From JBJGXI01 sp045635475 (lineage in GTDB: Bacteria > Bacillota > Bacilli > Bacillales > Amphibacillaceae): 64,000 nt of DNA. A model generated the notes under the pieces. It was not told the origin of the DNA. It saw only the letters and a program-made list of their open reading frames with translations, and did not search any database. Positions 15,895 through 24,495 of this stretch are shown in pieces (positions within the stretch are counted from its first letter, which is position 1; each line of letters begins with the position of its first letter). The position numbers were made by a program, and so were the translations under genes. The stretch is taken from assembly GCF_045635475.1 (NCBI RefSeq), contig NZ_JBJGXI010000012.1:46488-110487 (forward strand), read 5' to 3'.

Positions 15895-17031
15895 ATGGAA
15901 CGGTATTTAGAAAAAAATATTCAGCAAATCCTTACATTGATTGAGCGATTGGTGAATATCGATAGTGGATCTTATGTTAAACAAGGAGTAGACGAAGTAG
16001 GGAATATATTGTCAAAGTACTATCAAGAACTGGGCTTTGAAGTTAACGTGATACAGCAACAAGAATATGGTAATCACTTAGTGATACAGCATAAAAATGC
16101 TAATAATCCAAAAATTATCATTCTTGCTCATATGGATACAGTCTTCCCAGAAGGAACAGTAGAAGAGCGATCCTTTCATTATAAAGACGATCATGCCTAT
16201 GGTCCAGGTGTAATCGACATGAAAGCTAGCTTGGTTACACTTTATTATGCAATAAAAGCATTGATGGTAGCTGGCCATGAAGGCTATAAAGATATCCAAA
16301 TTGTGCTAAATAGTGATGAAGAAATCGGATCAATAACTTCTCGACCACTAATTGAAAAGCTAGCAATCGGTAAACGTTATGCATTAGTCATGGAGCCAGC
16401 CCGGAGAAATGGAAAGTTGGTATCATCCCGACGAGGGAAGGGAAACTTTACACTTCATGTGGAAGGGCGGGCAGCACACTCTGGTATTGAACCCGAAAAA
16501 GGAAGAAGTGCGATTGAAGCACTAGCACACAAAATCATTCAATTACACCAGCTCAATGATATAAAAAAAGGAATAAGTGTGAACGTGGGTCTCATAGAAG
16601 GTGGATCATCAGTGAACACAATTTCAGATCATGCCGTAGCGCAAATCGATGTTCGAATTAGAGAAATCGATCAAGTAGAACTGATGGAAGAGGTTCTTGA
16701 GAAAATTTGTACAACAACAGATGTGTCGGGAACAAAAGTTACAATTGAAGGTGAAATTAACCGACCACCAATGGAAAAAACAAATAAGACAGAACAATTA
16801 CTACACATTATTGAAGAAGTTGGCGACTCAATCGGCATTGATATAGATGATACAGCAACCGGTGGTGGATCTGATGCCGCTTTTACTGCTGCATTAGGAA
16901 TTGCAACAATAGATGGGCTTGGCCCTGTTGGTGGATATCCGCATAGTGATAAAGAATATTTGGAGATTTCATCCTTAGTACCTCGTACCTTGTTGTTAGC
17001 ATCGATTATTCAGAGACTTGCAGAACGTTAA
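15895..17031 (+). CDS. M20 family metallopeptidase (carboxypeptidase G2-like)
   Basis: The 378-residue protein carries the di-zinc aminoacylase/M20 motifs in order: LAHMDTVFPEG (zinc His and catalytic Asp), GPGVIDMKAS (bridging Asp), NSDEEIGS (catalytic and zinc Glu), the dimerisation-domain GRAAHSG, and GGGSDAAF with GGYPHSDKEY (last zinc His). Members hydrolyse C-terminal glutamate or N-acyl amino acids; the substrate is not evident. There is no signal peptide, so it is cytoplasmic. The ATG follows AGGGGA. A terminator hairpin lies just downstream. Confidence 0.85.
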   Translation: MERYLEKNIQQILTLIERLVNIDSGSYVKQGVDEVGNILSKYYQELGFEVNVIQQQEYGNHLVIQHKNANNPKIIILAHMDTVFPEGTVEERSFHYKDDHAYGPGVIDMKASLVTLYYAIKALMVAGHEGYKDIQIVLNSDEEIGSITSRPLIEKLAIGKRYALVMEPARRNGKLVSSRRGKGNFTLHVEGRAAHSGIEPEKGRSAIEALAHKIIQLHQLNDIKKGISVNVGLIEGGSSVNTISDHAVAQIDVRIREIDQVELMEEVLEKICTTTDVSGTKVTIEGEINRPPMEKTNKTEQLLHIIEEVGDSIGIDIDDTATGGGSDAAFTAALGIATIDGLGPVGGYPHSDKEYLEISSLVPRTLLLASIIQRLAER

Positions 17032-17062
17032 TTAGCTATGATGTATAAACTTAACAAATAAA

Positions 17063-17110
17063 AACATCCTATCCATTAAAGATTCAACTATAAATGGAAG
17101 GGATGTTTTT
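17063..17110 (+). terminator. Terminator after the M20 peptidase gene, overlapping the next gene's binding site
   Basis: An interrupted stem (AACATCC with GGATGTT, TCCATT with AATGGA) ends in six T. Its 3' arm contains the GGAAGGGA that precedes the next ATG at 17114. Confidence 0.75.
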
Positions 17111-17113
17111 TAA

Positions 17114-17359
17114 ATGGACCAGTCATTAGCCTACTTACATGAAGTATTGTCTAATTATGTCTCAGAAAATAGCTCGATAAAAGATTTAGATCAATGGATT
17201 GGCTCATATTCTTCAGAAGAAGATTTTGTAAATAATCTTAATCAAGAACAGATGCATATGCTTGAACAAATATTGACGAAAGAAATGCACCATGCCAATG
17301 AATCTGGCGACCATGAACGTGGCTATCAGCTTCATGAAGTATATGAACTATTGTATTAA
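17114..17359 (+). CDS. csgA: CsgA-like sporulation protein
   Basis: The 81-residue acidic protein resembles the Bacillus sigma-G-dependent CsgA family in length, in its LxYLHEVLSNY N-terminus, the central EEDFVxxLNQEQMxxLxxIL block and the C-terminal YQLHEVYELL ending. CsgA-type proteins are made in the forespore; their role is unknown. The ATG follows GGAAGGGA by about 10 nt, a binding site lying within the upstream terminator hairpin. No clear sigma-G promoter is visible to me. The family call rests on remembered similarity and is moderate. Confidence 0.6.
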   Translation: MDQSLAYLHEVLSNYVSENSSIKDLDQWIGSYSSEEDFVNNLNQEQMHMLEQILTKEMHHANESGDHERGYQLHEVYELLY

Positions 17360-17412
17360 GAACAAAAGCGCAGCATCTCGGCGCAGGAGGACACCTAAGC
17401 TTGAACACATAA
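17360..17412 (+). repeat. Short fragment of GC-rich repeat family B
   Basis: ACAAAAGCGCAGCATCTCGGCGC matches the left edge of the repeats at 34731 and 37951 only over the first part. It is a truncated or eroded copy. Confidence 0.4.
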
Positions 17413-17417
17413 AGGAA

Positions 17418-17444
17418 AAGCCTGAGCAATAAATGCTCAGGCTT
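17418..17444 (-). terminator. Intrinsic terminator after dapA
   Basis: A perfect 11-bp stem (17418-17428 with 17434-17444) is followed on the minus strand by TTCCTTT, 4 nt past the dapA stop. Confidence 0.85.
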
Positions 17445-17447
17445 CCA

Positions 17448-18338
17448 TTAGCTTACATAATAATTCTTCACACAATAACGCAGTGTATGTTCTAGTACTT
17501 GTTTCTCTTCCTTACTTAACGGAATCAATGGTAAGCGGACAGAACCTACGTTTACACTAGTTAATGCTAGTGCTTCTTTAACCGCTACCGGATTAGGTGC
17601 CATAAATAATGCCTTAACGACAGGTAAAATCGTTTGATGAATGGCAGCTGCTTCCTGAACTTCCCCTCTTAAATAACTACGTACCATTTCTTGCATATCG
17701 TTTCCGATAATATGTGATGCAACAGACACGACTCCATGGCCACCGATTGCTAAAACGGGTAGGGTCAATCCATCGTCTCCACTGTATAAAGTAAATGAAT
17801 CGTCTGTTTCTCGAATAATTTCAGTCATTGCATCAAGATTAGCACTTGCTTCTTTGATTGAAACAATATTAGACACATCTGCAAGACGAATAACAGTTTC
17901 AGGTGTCATACCAACAGCACTTCGGCCAGGAATGTTATAAAGCATAACTGGTAGACTTGTTGACTCCGCAATTGCTTTAAAGTGCTGATACATACCTTCT
18001 TGTGACGGTTTATTGTAATAAGGGGTCACAAGCATTGCACCATCAACCCCAATAAGTTCTGCTTGTTTTGTCATTTCTATTGATGCTCGTGTGTCGTTTG
18101 TTCCAGTACCAGCGATTACCGGCACGCGGTGTTTCACTGTTTTTACGACAAATTTGATAAAATTAAGCTTTTCTTCCTTCGATAGCGTAGGGGACTCACC
18201 TGTAGTACCGTTAACTACTAGTCCATCCGTACCATTTGCTAGTAAATGATTAATCAGTATTTCAGTTTTGCCATAATCAATGTTGCCATCAAGGTCAAAA
18301 GGAGTGACCATAGCAGTTAATACTCGACCAAAGTTCAT
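17448..18338 (-). CDS. dapA: 4-hydroxy-tetrahydrodipicolinate synthase
   Basis: The 296-residue TIM-barrel enzyme condenses pyruvate with aspartate semialdehyde, committing aspartate to lysine, diaminopimelate and dipicolinate. Visible residues are the NGTTGES pyruvate-binding loop, the catalytic tyrosine in MLYNIPGRS and the Schiff-base lysine in VSIKEAS. I chose the ATG at 18338, 6 nt after GAGGTGG on the minus strand; the GTG three codons earlier overlaps that binding site. A lysine riboswitch and terminator precede it. The gene is alone rather than in the Bacillus asd-dapG-dapA cluster, so it may be a lysine-dedicated copy; that is inference. Confidence 0.93.
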   Translation of the reverse strand: MNFGRVLTAMVTPFDLDGNIDYGKTEILINHLLANGTDGLVVNGTTGESPTLSKEEKLNFIKFVVKTVKHRVPVIAGTGTNDTRASIEMTKQAELIGVDGAMLVTPYYNKPSQEGMYQHFKAIAESTSLPVMLYNIPGRSAVGMTPETVIRLADVSNIVSIKEASANLDAMTEIIRETDDSFTLYSGDDGLTLPVLAIGGHGVVSVASHIIGNDMQEMVRSYLRGEVQEAAAIHQTILPVVKALFMAPNPVAVKEALALTSVNVGSVRLPLIPLSKEEKQVLEHTLRYCVKNYYVS

Positions 18339-18444
18339 TTCAACCACCTCTATTCATAGTTTTTACACACATTCAGACTAAAAACCATAACGACATCTTA
18401 TGAATAGAGGCTATCTCATCACAACGAAGTTTTCTTTAAGAAGC

Positions 18445-18473
18445 AAAAAACAACAGCGAAGCTATCGCTGTTG
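18445..18473 (-). terminator. Leader terminator of the dapA lysine riboswitch
   Basis: A perfect 9-bp stem (18451-18459 with 18465-18473) is followed on the minus strand by six T. It lies between the aptamer and dapA, so lysine binding probably ends transcription here. Confidence 0.85.
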
Positions 18474-18499
18474 CATCATTAGAATCTCTATTATGATGC

Positions 18500-18682
18500 G
18501 TGAGATAGCCCTCCATATAGCGATATCACTATATGACAGCACTGTGTTTATTTAACACAGAACCAGTGTAGTAGAATCATGAGTTTCTACCCACTTCGGC
18601 AAATCCCCCTTTCAGTATCAATCAATGGAGCTCATTCTCCTCATTGATACCTATTCATGGTCTTTGCACCTCTATCCTCACT
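18500..18682 (-). promoter_or_regulatory. Lysine riboswitch (L box) controlling dapA
   Basis: On the minus strand the conserved blocks appear in order: GGATAGAGGTGCAAAG, AAGGGGGATTTGCCGAAGT, ACTGG with TTCTGTG, GCTGTCA and ATGGAGGGCTATCTCAC. The outer GTGAG-ATAG/CTATCTCAC ends form P1. A second hairpin (18474-18500) and the terminator follow. The natural reading is repression of dapA by lysine. Confidence 0.95.
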
Positions 18683-18723
18683 TCAAAATTATATTGAAGT
18701 AAAGCAAATGTAATTGTACCTAC

Positions 18724-18752
18724 ACTATAACAGACATAATCTACCCATGCAA
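18724..18752 (-). promoter_or_regulatory. SigA-type promoter of dapA
   Basis: On the minus strand TTGCAT and TATAGT are separated by exactly 17 bp, about 40 nt upstream of the riboswitch aptamer. Confidence 0.7.
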
Positions 18753-18837
18753 TGCAAGTTGAGGAAAAAGTTCAAAAAGATAAGTAAGTAATTCTGCCCA
18801 ATCTATTGAAAATCAAAATAATCACCCAAAAAAATAG

Positions 18838-18864
18838 AATGATTTGTAAAACTAATCATTTTTT
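18838..18864 (+). terminator. Weak terminator-like hairpin upstream of glgB
   Basis: AATGATT (18838-18844) pairs with AATCATT (18854-18860), followed by a short T run. It could be an attenuator in the glg leader or a chance AT-rich hairpin. I see no convincing promoter for the glg operon in the 18753-18917 interval. Confidence 0.35.
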
Positions 18865-18917
18865 CCTAGTTTCAGCATAAATATTAGTGATGATTCTAAT
18901 GAAGGGGGGCAACCAAA

Positions 18918-20831
18918 ATTCCTACCATTATTCCCAGTGACTTTGAGCTATTTTTGTATCATGAAGGAAATCTATTTAAAAGCTATCAAATGTTCGGTGC
19001 ACATCTAATTAATGATGAGCAACAATCTGGTGTTCGCTTTACTGTATGGGCCCCAAACGCAGATCGTGTTTGTGTTGTAGGTAATTTTAATAACTGGACA
19101 GGCACATCTCACGAAATGAAAAAAGTTTCTTTTCAAGGAATATGGAATTTATTCATTCCAGGAATTACGGAAAGAGAAGTATACAAATATCAAATATTTG
19201 ATGCAAATAATACATCCTATCTTCGAGCCGACCCTTTTGCATTTTATTCTGAAATAAGACCGCAAACTGCTTCTATTGTTTATGATTTGGATGATTTTTC
19301 ATGGGATGATGCTAGTTGGATAAAGGAAAAGGAATCAAATTCTGTATACGATCAGCCCTTAAATGTTTACGAGCTTCACCTCGGCTCCTGGAAAAAGAAC
19401 AATGGTCAGTCGCTAACTTATCGAGAGCTGGCAGCAGATTTGATAGATTATGTTGTCGATCTCGGCTATACACATATTGAAATTTTACCAATTATGGAGC
19501 ATCCTTACGATCGTTCTTGGGGATACCAAATTACAGGATTTTTTTCCGCAAATAGTAGATTTGGTACACCTAAAGATTTTATGTATTTTGTTAATCAATG
19601 CCATCAAAAAAATATTGGAGTGATTCTCGATTGGGTTCCGAGCCATTTTACAAAAGATGCACATGGTCTCAGACAATTTGATGGTACATCAGTTTACGAA
19701 TATGAAGATGCTAGACGAGCGGAATCGGAGTGGGGATCCCTTTATTTCGACCTAGGTAAAAATGAGGTTATCAGTTTTCTTATCTCCAATGCTTTATTTT
19801 GGCTCGATTTATTTCACATAGATGGATTCCGAGTCGACGCGGTGTCTAGTATGCTCTACCGGGATTTCGGTAAAAAAGACGGTGAATGGACACTTAATCA
19901 ATATGGTGGCAGGGAAAATATAGAAGCAATTTCTTTCTTAAGAAAACTAAATGAGACAGTTTTCCAAAATTATCCCAATACCCTCATGATCGCGGAAGAG
20001 TCGACAGCATGGCCGCTCGTAACCGCTCCTACATTTCAAGATGGTCTCGGATTTAATTTAAAATGGAATATGGGTTGGATGAATGATGTTCTCCGGTATA
20101 TGGAACTAGATCCACTTTACAGAAAATATCATCATCACTTGTTAACTTTTTCGTTCTTCTATGCATTTAGTGAAAATTATGTGTTGGCGCTATCCCATGA
20201 TGAAGTCGTGCATGGAAAAAAATCATTGTTACGGAAAATGCCGGGGGACTATTGGCAAAAATTTGCTAATTTACGTGTACTACTAGGGTACATGATGACA
20301 CACCCAGGTAAAAAGACACTGTTTATGGGAGCAGAGCTAGCTCAGTTTGATGAGTGGAAGGATGAGGAGCAACTTGATTGGAGTTTACTAGATTATGACA
20401 TGCATAAAAATTTTCAATGCTATATACGCGATTTAAATCATATATATAAACGAGAAGCAAGTTTACATGAGTTAGACTTCAAACCTGATGGTTTCTCCTG
20501 GATAGAAGCGGACAATTCCGACCAAAGCATTCTTATATTTAGACGTTTTTCAGCGGATAGCGAAGTGATGGTCGTCTGTAACTTCACACCGATGACGTAC
20601 ACGAACTATCGGATTGGAATTCCAACGTCCAATGTCTATAAGGAGATTTTTAATAGTGATCATCATCACTATGGTGGATCTGGTGTACTAAATCACGATG
20701 CTGTAGCTTCTGAACAAATAGAATGGCACCAGCAACGTTATAGCATCAAAATCAATATACCTCCACTAGCCATAACAATATTTAAAGAAAGTGAAAGAGG
20801 TGAATTGCCATTCCAAGAAAACAAATCGTAG
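18918..20831 (+). CDS. glgB: 1,4-alpha-glucan branching enzyme (apparent ATT start)
   Basis: This GH13 enzyme makes the alpha-1,6 branches of glycogen. The N-terminal CBM48 domain (VWAPNADRVCVVGNFNNW) is followed by the barrel with DGFRVDAV (nucleophile Asp), MIAEES (acid/base Glu) and ALSHDE. The frame has no ATG, GTG or TTG upstream of the conserved ELFLYHEGNLFKSYQ block, apart from a TTG at 18954 inside it. The ATT at 18918 lies 8 nt after AAGGGGGG, and a start there gives the same distance to the HEG motif as in B. subtilis GlgB as I remember it. Length is then 637 residues. A 13-codon ATG frame at 18899 overlaps this region out of phase but has no binding site. First gene of the glycogen operon. 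Confidence 0.93.
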   Translation: MPTIIPSDFELFLYHEGNLFKSYQMFGAHLINDEQQSGVRFTVWAPNADRVCVVGNFNNWTGTSHEMKKVSFQGIWNLFIPGITEREVYKYQIFDANNTSYLRADPFAFYSEIRPQTASIVYDLDDFSWDDASWIKEKESNSVYDQPLNVYELHLGSWKKNNGQSLTYRELAADLIDYVVDLGYTHIEILPIMEHPYDRSWGYQITGFFSANSRFGTPKDFMYFVNQCHQKNIGVILDWVPSHFTKDAHGLRQFDGTSVYEYEDARRAESEWGSLYFDLGKNEVISFLISNALFWLDLFHIDGFRVDAVSSMLYRDFGKKDGEWTLNQYGGRENIEAISFLRKLNETVFQNYPNTLMIAEESTAWPLVTAPTFQDGLGFNLKWNMGWMNDVLRYMELDPLYRKYHHHLLTFSFFYAFSENYVLALSHDEVVHGKKSLLRKMPGDYWQKFANLRVLLGYMMTHPGKKTLFMGAELAQFDEWKDEEQLDWSLLDYDMHKNFQCYIRDLNHIYKREASLHELDFKPDGFSWIEADNSDQSILIFRRFSADSEVMVVCNFTPMTYTNYRIGIPTSNVYKEIFNSDHHHYGGSGVLNHDAVASEQIEWHQQRYSIKINIPPLAITIFKESERGELPFQENKS

Positions 20832-21928
20832 CGATGTTATTAGCAGGTGGCGAAGGAAAGCGGCTTGGTCAATTAACAAAATGGATTGCAAAGCCTGCCA
20901 TTCCATTTGCAGGTAAATACCGAATTATCGATTTTACACTTAGTAATTGTGCTAATTCGGGTATTGACACTGTTGGTGTATTAACACAATATCAACCATT
21001 ATTACTAAATTCATATTTAGGTGTTGGCGAAGCCTGGGATCTAAATCGGAAACAGGGTGGCTTAACAATACTACCTCCTTATGTGCAAAAAGAGGGTGGT
21101 AGATGGTACAAAGGAACAGCTAATGCATTATATGAAAACATATCATTTATCGAGGCTTATCAACCAGAGCATGTATTAGTTATTTCCGGCGATCATATTT
21201 ATACGATGGATTACCAGAAGTTATTAACCTTTCACTTAAATAATAAAGCTGCAGCAACCATATCTGTCATTGAAGTACCCCCTGAAGAAGCAAGTCGTTT
21301 CGGGATCATTAAGACTGATGAAGATTCACGAATTGATAATTTTGAAGAGAAACCTCCACAGCCACAGAGCAATCTGGCATCGATGGGTGTGTATATCTTT
21401 AACTGGAAACTCTTAAAAAAATATTTATTAGACGATGAACATATCGAAAAATCAGACCATGATTTTGGTAAAGATATTATTCCGGCTATGTTACAAGATA
21501 ATCTGCCCTTGTATGCTTATCCATTTGAAGGCTATTGGAAAGATGTTGGAACAATTGAAAGTCTGTGGCAAGCAAATCTTGATATGTTAGATAAAAATTG
21601 CAGGCTGAACTTAAATGACCGCAATTGGCGAATTCGTTCACGCACGCAAAATATACCACCACATCACATTGGATCTGATGCACAAATTTCGAACTCGTTA
21701 ATAAATGAAGGATGTATCGTGAACGGCAAAATTAGTAACTCTGTACTTTTTTATGGTGTTGAGGTGAAAGAAGGGGCAAACATTACTGATTCAGTCCTTA
21801 TGCCCGATGTGAAAGTTGGGAAAAATGTTTCAATTAACCGCACTATTATTGCTGAAGGAACGATCATTCCTGATGGTGCAACAGTTGGACAAATAGAAGG
21901 ATCAATTGACCTTATACACCCAATCTAG
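20810..21928 (+). CDS. glgC: Glucose-1-phosphate adenylyltransferase, catalytic subunit (apparent ATT start)
   Basis: GlgC makes ADP-glucose, the donor for glycogen synthesis. Motifs are MLLAGGEGKRLGQLT (nucleotide loop), GKYRIIDFTLSNC, WYKGTANA, SGDHIYTMDY, FEEKP and a C-terminal left-handed beta-helix. The first ATG (20834) lies within the VAMLLAGG strand and has no binding site. The ATT at 20810 is 7 nt after AGAGGTG and gives IPRKQIVAMLLAGG, which lines up with the usual MKKxxVAMLLAGG beginning. The start overlaps the end of glgB by 22 nt, implying coupling. Length from ATT is 372 residues. Acts with GlgD. Confidence 0.92.
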   Translation: MPRKQIVAMLLAGGEGKRLGQLTKWIAKPAIPFAGKYRIIDFTLSNCANSGIDTVGVLTQYQPLLLNSYLGVGEAWDLNRKQGGLTILPPYVQKEGGRWYKGTANALYENISFIEAYQPEHVLVISGDHIYTMDYQKLLTFHLNNKAAATISVIEVPPEEASRFGIIKTDEDSRIDNFEEKPPQPQSNLASMGVYIFNWKLLKKYLLDDEHIEKSDHDFGKDIIPAMLQDNLPLYAYPFEGYWKDVGTIESLWQANLDMLDKNCRLNLNDRNWRIRSRTQNIPPHHIGSDAQISNSLINEGCIVNGKISNSVLFYGVEVKEGANITDSVLMPDVKVGKNVSINRTIIAEGTIIPDGATVGQIEGSIDLIHPI

Positions 21929-21961
21929 ACATCTAACATGGCCAGAAAGGGGATACCAATA

Positions 21962-23053
21962 ATGAACGACGTACTAGCAATCATTGTTTTACCACATAAC
22001 AACCAAGCTTTACGGCCTTTGACAAACAACCGTTGTCAGGCCTCCATTCCTTTCGGGAGCAGATATCGTATGATTGATTTTATATTATCAAGCATGGTTC
22101 ATTCTTCTATTACCAATGTTAGCATACTTACATCTACGCATTATCGCTCACTCATGGATCATCTCGGAGATGGTCGTGACTGGGACCTTGATCGAAGACA
22201 GGATGGTTTATTCGTCATTCCTTTAGCTACAAAATATGAAGCTGACCAAGGGGACTTAGCTGTTCTCCACCAGCAACTAGAGTATTTAAAAAAATCCAAA
22301 CAACAGCATGTACTTTTATCTTTCTCTTGTTTAATTGTAAACATTGATTTTCAGCCTATTCTTAACGATCATATCCATTCTGATGCTGATATCACAGTCC
22401 TTTACAAAACGAAACAGTTGGACGATAAAACATACATGGATATCCATATCGACGAAAAACAGATGACGATATCTGATGAAAACAATAGTAAACACGGGTT
22501 ATTGGACTTATATATTATAAAAAAATCACTTCTCATACACCTAGTTGAGAACTATGCAAATCAATATAGTAAGTTTACAGATTTGTTGAAAAACACAGCG
22601 CTTTGTGGGGTTGTTCAAGGTTATCAATACGACGGTTATGTTACCAAAGTAACAACAATGAAAGATTATTATGATAGTAGTATGGATCTGTTAAATAACA
22701 GAAGTACTAGGAAAATGCTACATGCGCCACATGAAATTTACACAAAGCTTAAAGATGAACCACCAACCGTATATGGTGAAAATACAGTTGTGACAAACTC
22801 ACTTATTGCTAATGGCTGCATCATTGAAGGGGAAGTAGAGAATAGCATTGTGTTTAGAGGTGTGCATGTGAAAAAAGGTGCGGTTGTAAAAAATAGTATC
22901 GTCATGCAACGTTGTGAAATTAATGAGAACGTATATATAGATGGCATTATTTTGGATAAGGAAGTCATCCTTGATCGTAATGTTTCATTAACTACAACGA
23001 ATAATAGTCCATATGTAATAGAAAAGAATACACACGTTAAGGTTGATGATTAA
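21962..23053 (+). CDS. glgD: Glucose-1-phosphate adenylyltransferase-like subunit
   Basis: The 363-residue protein is a diverged GlgC paralogue. It keeps the SRYRMIDFILSSM strand and the C-terminal beta-helix repeats (VTNSLIANGCIIEGEVENS), but the N-terminal glycine-rich nucleotide loop is replaced by VLPHNNQALRPLT and the SGDHI motif by SFSCLIV, so it is unlikely to be catalytic. In Bacillus GlgD associates with GlgC and raises its activity. The ATG at 21962 lies about 9 nt after AAAGGGG; an earlier in-frame ATG (21938) would place that site inside the gene. It lies 33 nt after glgC and overlaps glgA by one base. Confidence 0.9.
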   Translation: MNDVLAIIVLPHNNQALRPLTNNRCQASIPFGSRYRMIDFILSSMVHSSITNVSILTSTHYRSLMDHLGDGRDWDLDRRQDGLFVIPLATKYEADQGDLAVLHQQLEYLKKSKQQHVLLSFSCLIVNIDFQPILNDHIHSDADITVLYKTKQLDDKTYMDIHIDEKQMTISDENNSKHGLLDLYIIKKSLLIHLVENYANQYSKFTDLLKNTALCGVVQGYQYDGYVTKVTTMKDYYDSSMDLLNNRSTRKMLHAPHEIYTKLKDEPPTVYGENTVVTNSLIANGCIIEGEVENSIVFRGVHVKKGAVVKNSIVMQRCEINENVYIDGIILDKEVILDRNVSLTTTNNSPYVIEKNTHVKVDD

Positions 23054-24495
23054 TGAACATAGTCTTTATTGCTTCTGAATCCGTTCCTTTCGTCAAAACA
23101 GGTGGATTGGCTGATGTGATTGGTTCGTTGCCCGAAGCACTTCAAGCAGAAGGACATCGTGTTCAAGTTTTCCTACCAAAATATAAATCTATCCCGAGTC
23201 ACTTTCAAGAGCAGATGCATACCGTTGTAAAAGACGAAATCAAGTTAGGATGGCGTAACCAGTATTGTGGAGTTGAGGCACTTAGGCATGCAGGAATTAA
23301 TTATTACTTTATAGATAATCTTTATTACTTCGGAAGAGAAGGTGTCTACGGATATTCTGACGATATTGATGAAGCAGAACGGTTCATATTTTTTTGTAAA
23401 GCTATCCTAGAAATGATGCCAAAATTAATTATGGAACCAGATGTTATCCATGTACACGATTGGCAAACTGCCTTAATTCCGCTGCTTATTCGTAATCACT
23501 ACGGTAATCAACCTTATTACGAAAAAGTGAAAACAGTTTTCACAATCCATAATCTGAAATATCAAGGCATTTTTTCTAACGAACTAGTAGGAGATATCAT
23601 TGAATTACCTCATGATTGGTTTCATGCTGGTGGAATTGAATATTATGGAAAGGTCAATCTATTGAAAGGTGGCATTGCCTACGCCGATGCTATAACAACT
23701 GTAAGCCCAACGTATGCAGAAGAAATTCAGACACCATTTTTTGGTGAAGGATTAGATGGTTTACTTCGGACGAGAAAAGATCAACTTTCTGGCATTATAA
23801 ATGGGCTATCATTACTTGAATATGACACTACTACAGATCCGTATTTATATAAACGTTATTATGACCAAGAGGGGAAAGCAATAAATAAGAAAGCTGTACA
23901 AGAGCAATTATACCTTCCTGTAACAGATGCCCCTATGATTACGATCATAAGTAGACTAGTGGAACAAAAGGGCTTAGATTTAGTCATCCATGTGCTAGAT
24001 GAGTTATTGCAGGAGGATATACAATTTGTCGTATTAGGTACTGGAGAGCATAAATACGAGCATACACTAAATGAATTTGCTAAGCGGTACCCAGAAAAAT
24101 TTCATTTACACCGAACGTATAATGAGGAGTTGTCAAGAAACCTGTATGCTGGTTCAGACTTCTTATTGATGCCTTCCTTATTTGAACCGTGTGGGCTAAG
24201 CCAGCTCATTGCATTGCGTTATGGTACGATTCCGATTGTTCGTGAAACAGGTGGGTTGAACGATACCATTCTTTCATTTAACGAAGAATTGAATAGTGGT
24301 AATGGCTTCACATTTAAGAACTATAATGCCCATGATTTGTTATTTACGATCAGACGAGCGCTTCTCTTTTATCACGATAAGGTAAAGTGGGCACAGATCC
24401 ACACGAATGCTCGGTCCAGTTCAGTTGGTTGGGCTAAATCAGCAACCATGTATGACGAACTATATCAAGAGCTTGTTGGCAAAATTAAGGAGTGA
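23053..24495 (+). CDS. glgA: Glycogen synthase (ADP-glucose)
   Basis: The 480-residue GT5 protein extends alpha-1,4-glucan from ADP-glucose. The N-terminal half starts with SESVPFVKTGGLADVIGSLP, the donor-binding lysine motif, and has HVHDWQT and TIHNLKYQG. The C-terminal half has ISRLVEQKG and the FEPCGLSQL signature with its two acidic positions. Length is as expected for the family. The ATG shares one base with the glgD stop (TAATG), and glgP follows with no gap, so translation along the operon is tightly coupled. Confidence 0.95.
   Translation: MNIVFIASESVPFVKTGGLADVIGSLPEALQAEGHRVQVFLPKYKSIPSHFQEQMHTVVKDEIKLGWRNQYCGVEALRHAGINYYFIDNLYYFGREGVYGYSDDIDEAERFIFFCKAILEMMPKLIMEPDVIHVHDWQTALIPLLIRNHYGNQPYYEKVKTVFTIHNLKYQGIFSNELVGDIIELPHDWFHAGGIEYYGKVNLLKGGIAYADAITTVSPTYAEEIQTPFFGEGLDGLLRTRKDQLSGIINGLSLLEYDTTTDPYLYKRYYDQEGKAINKKAVQEQLYLPVTDAPMITIISRLVEQKGLDLVIHVLDELLQEDIQFVVLGTGEHKYEHTLNEFAKRYPEKFHLHRTYNEELSRNLYAGSDFLLMPSLFEPCGLSQLIALRYGTIPIVRETGGLNDTILSFNEELNSGNGFTFKNYNAHDLLFTIRRALLFYHDKVKWAQIHTNARSSSVGWAKSATMYDELYQELVGKIKE

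Noticed and set aside
18899..18940. 13-codon ATG frame overlapping the glgB start, as a possible leader peptide or frameshift start for glgB
   Set aside because: It has no binding site of its own, and the slippery sequence needed for a programmed shift is not seen; direct initiation at ATT 18918 explains the data better.
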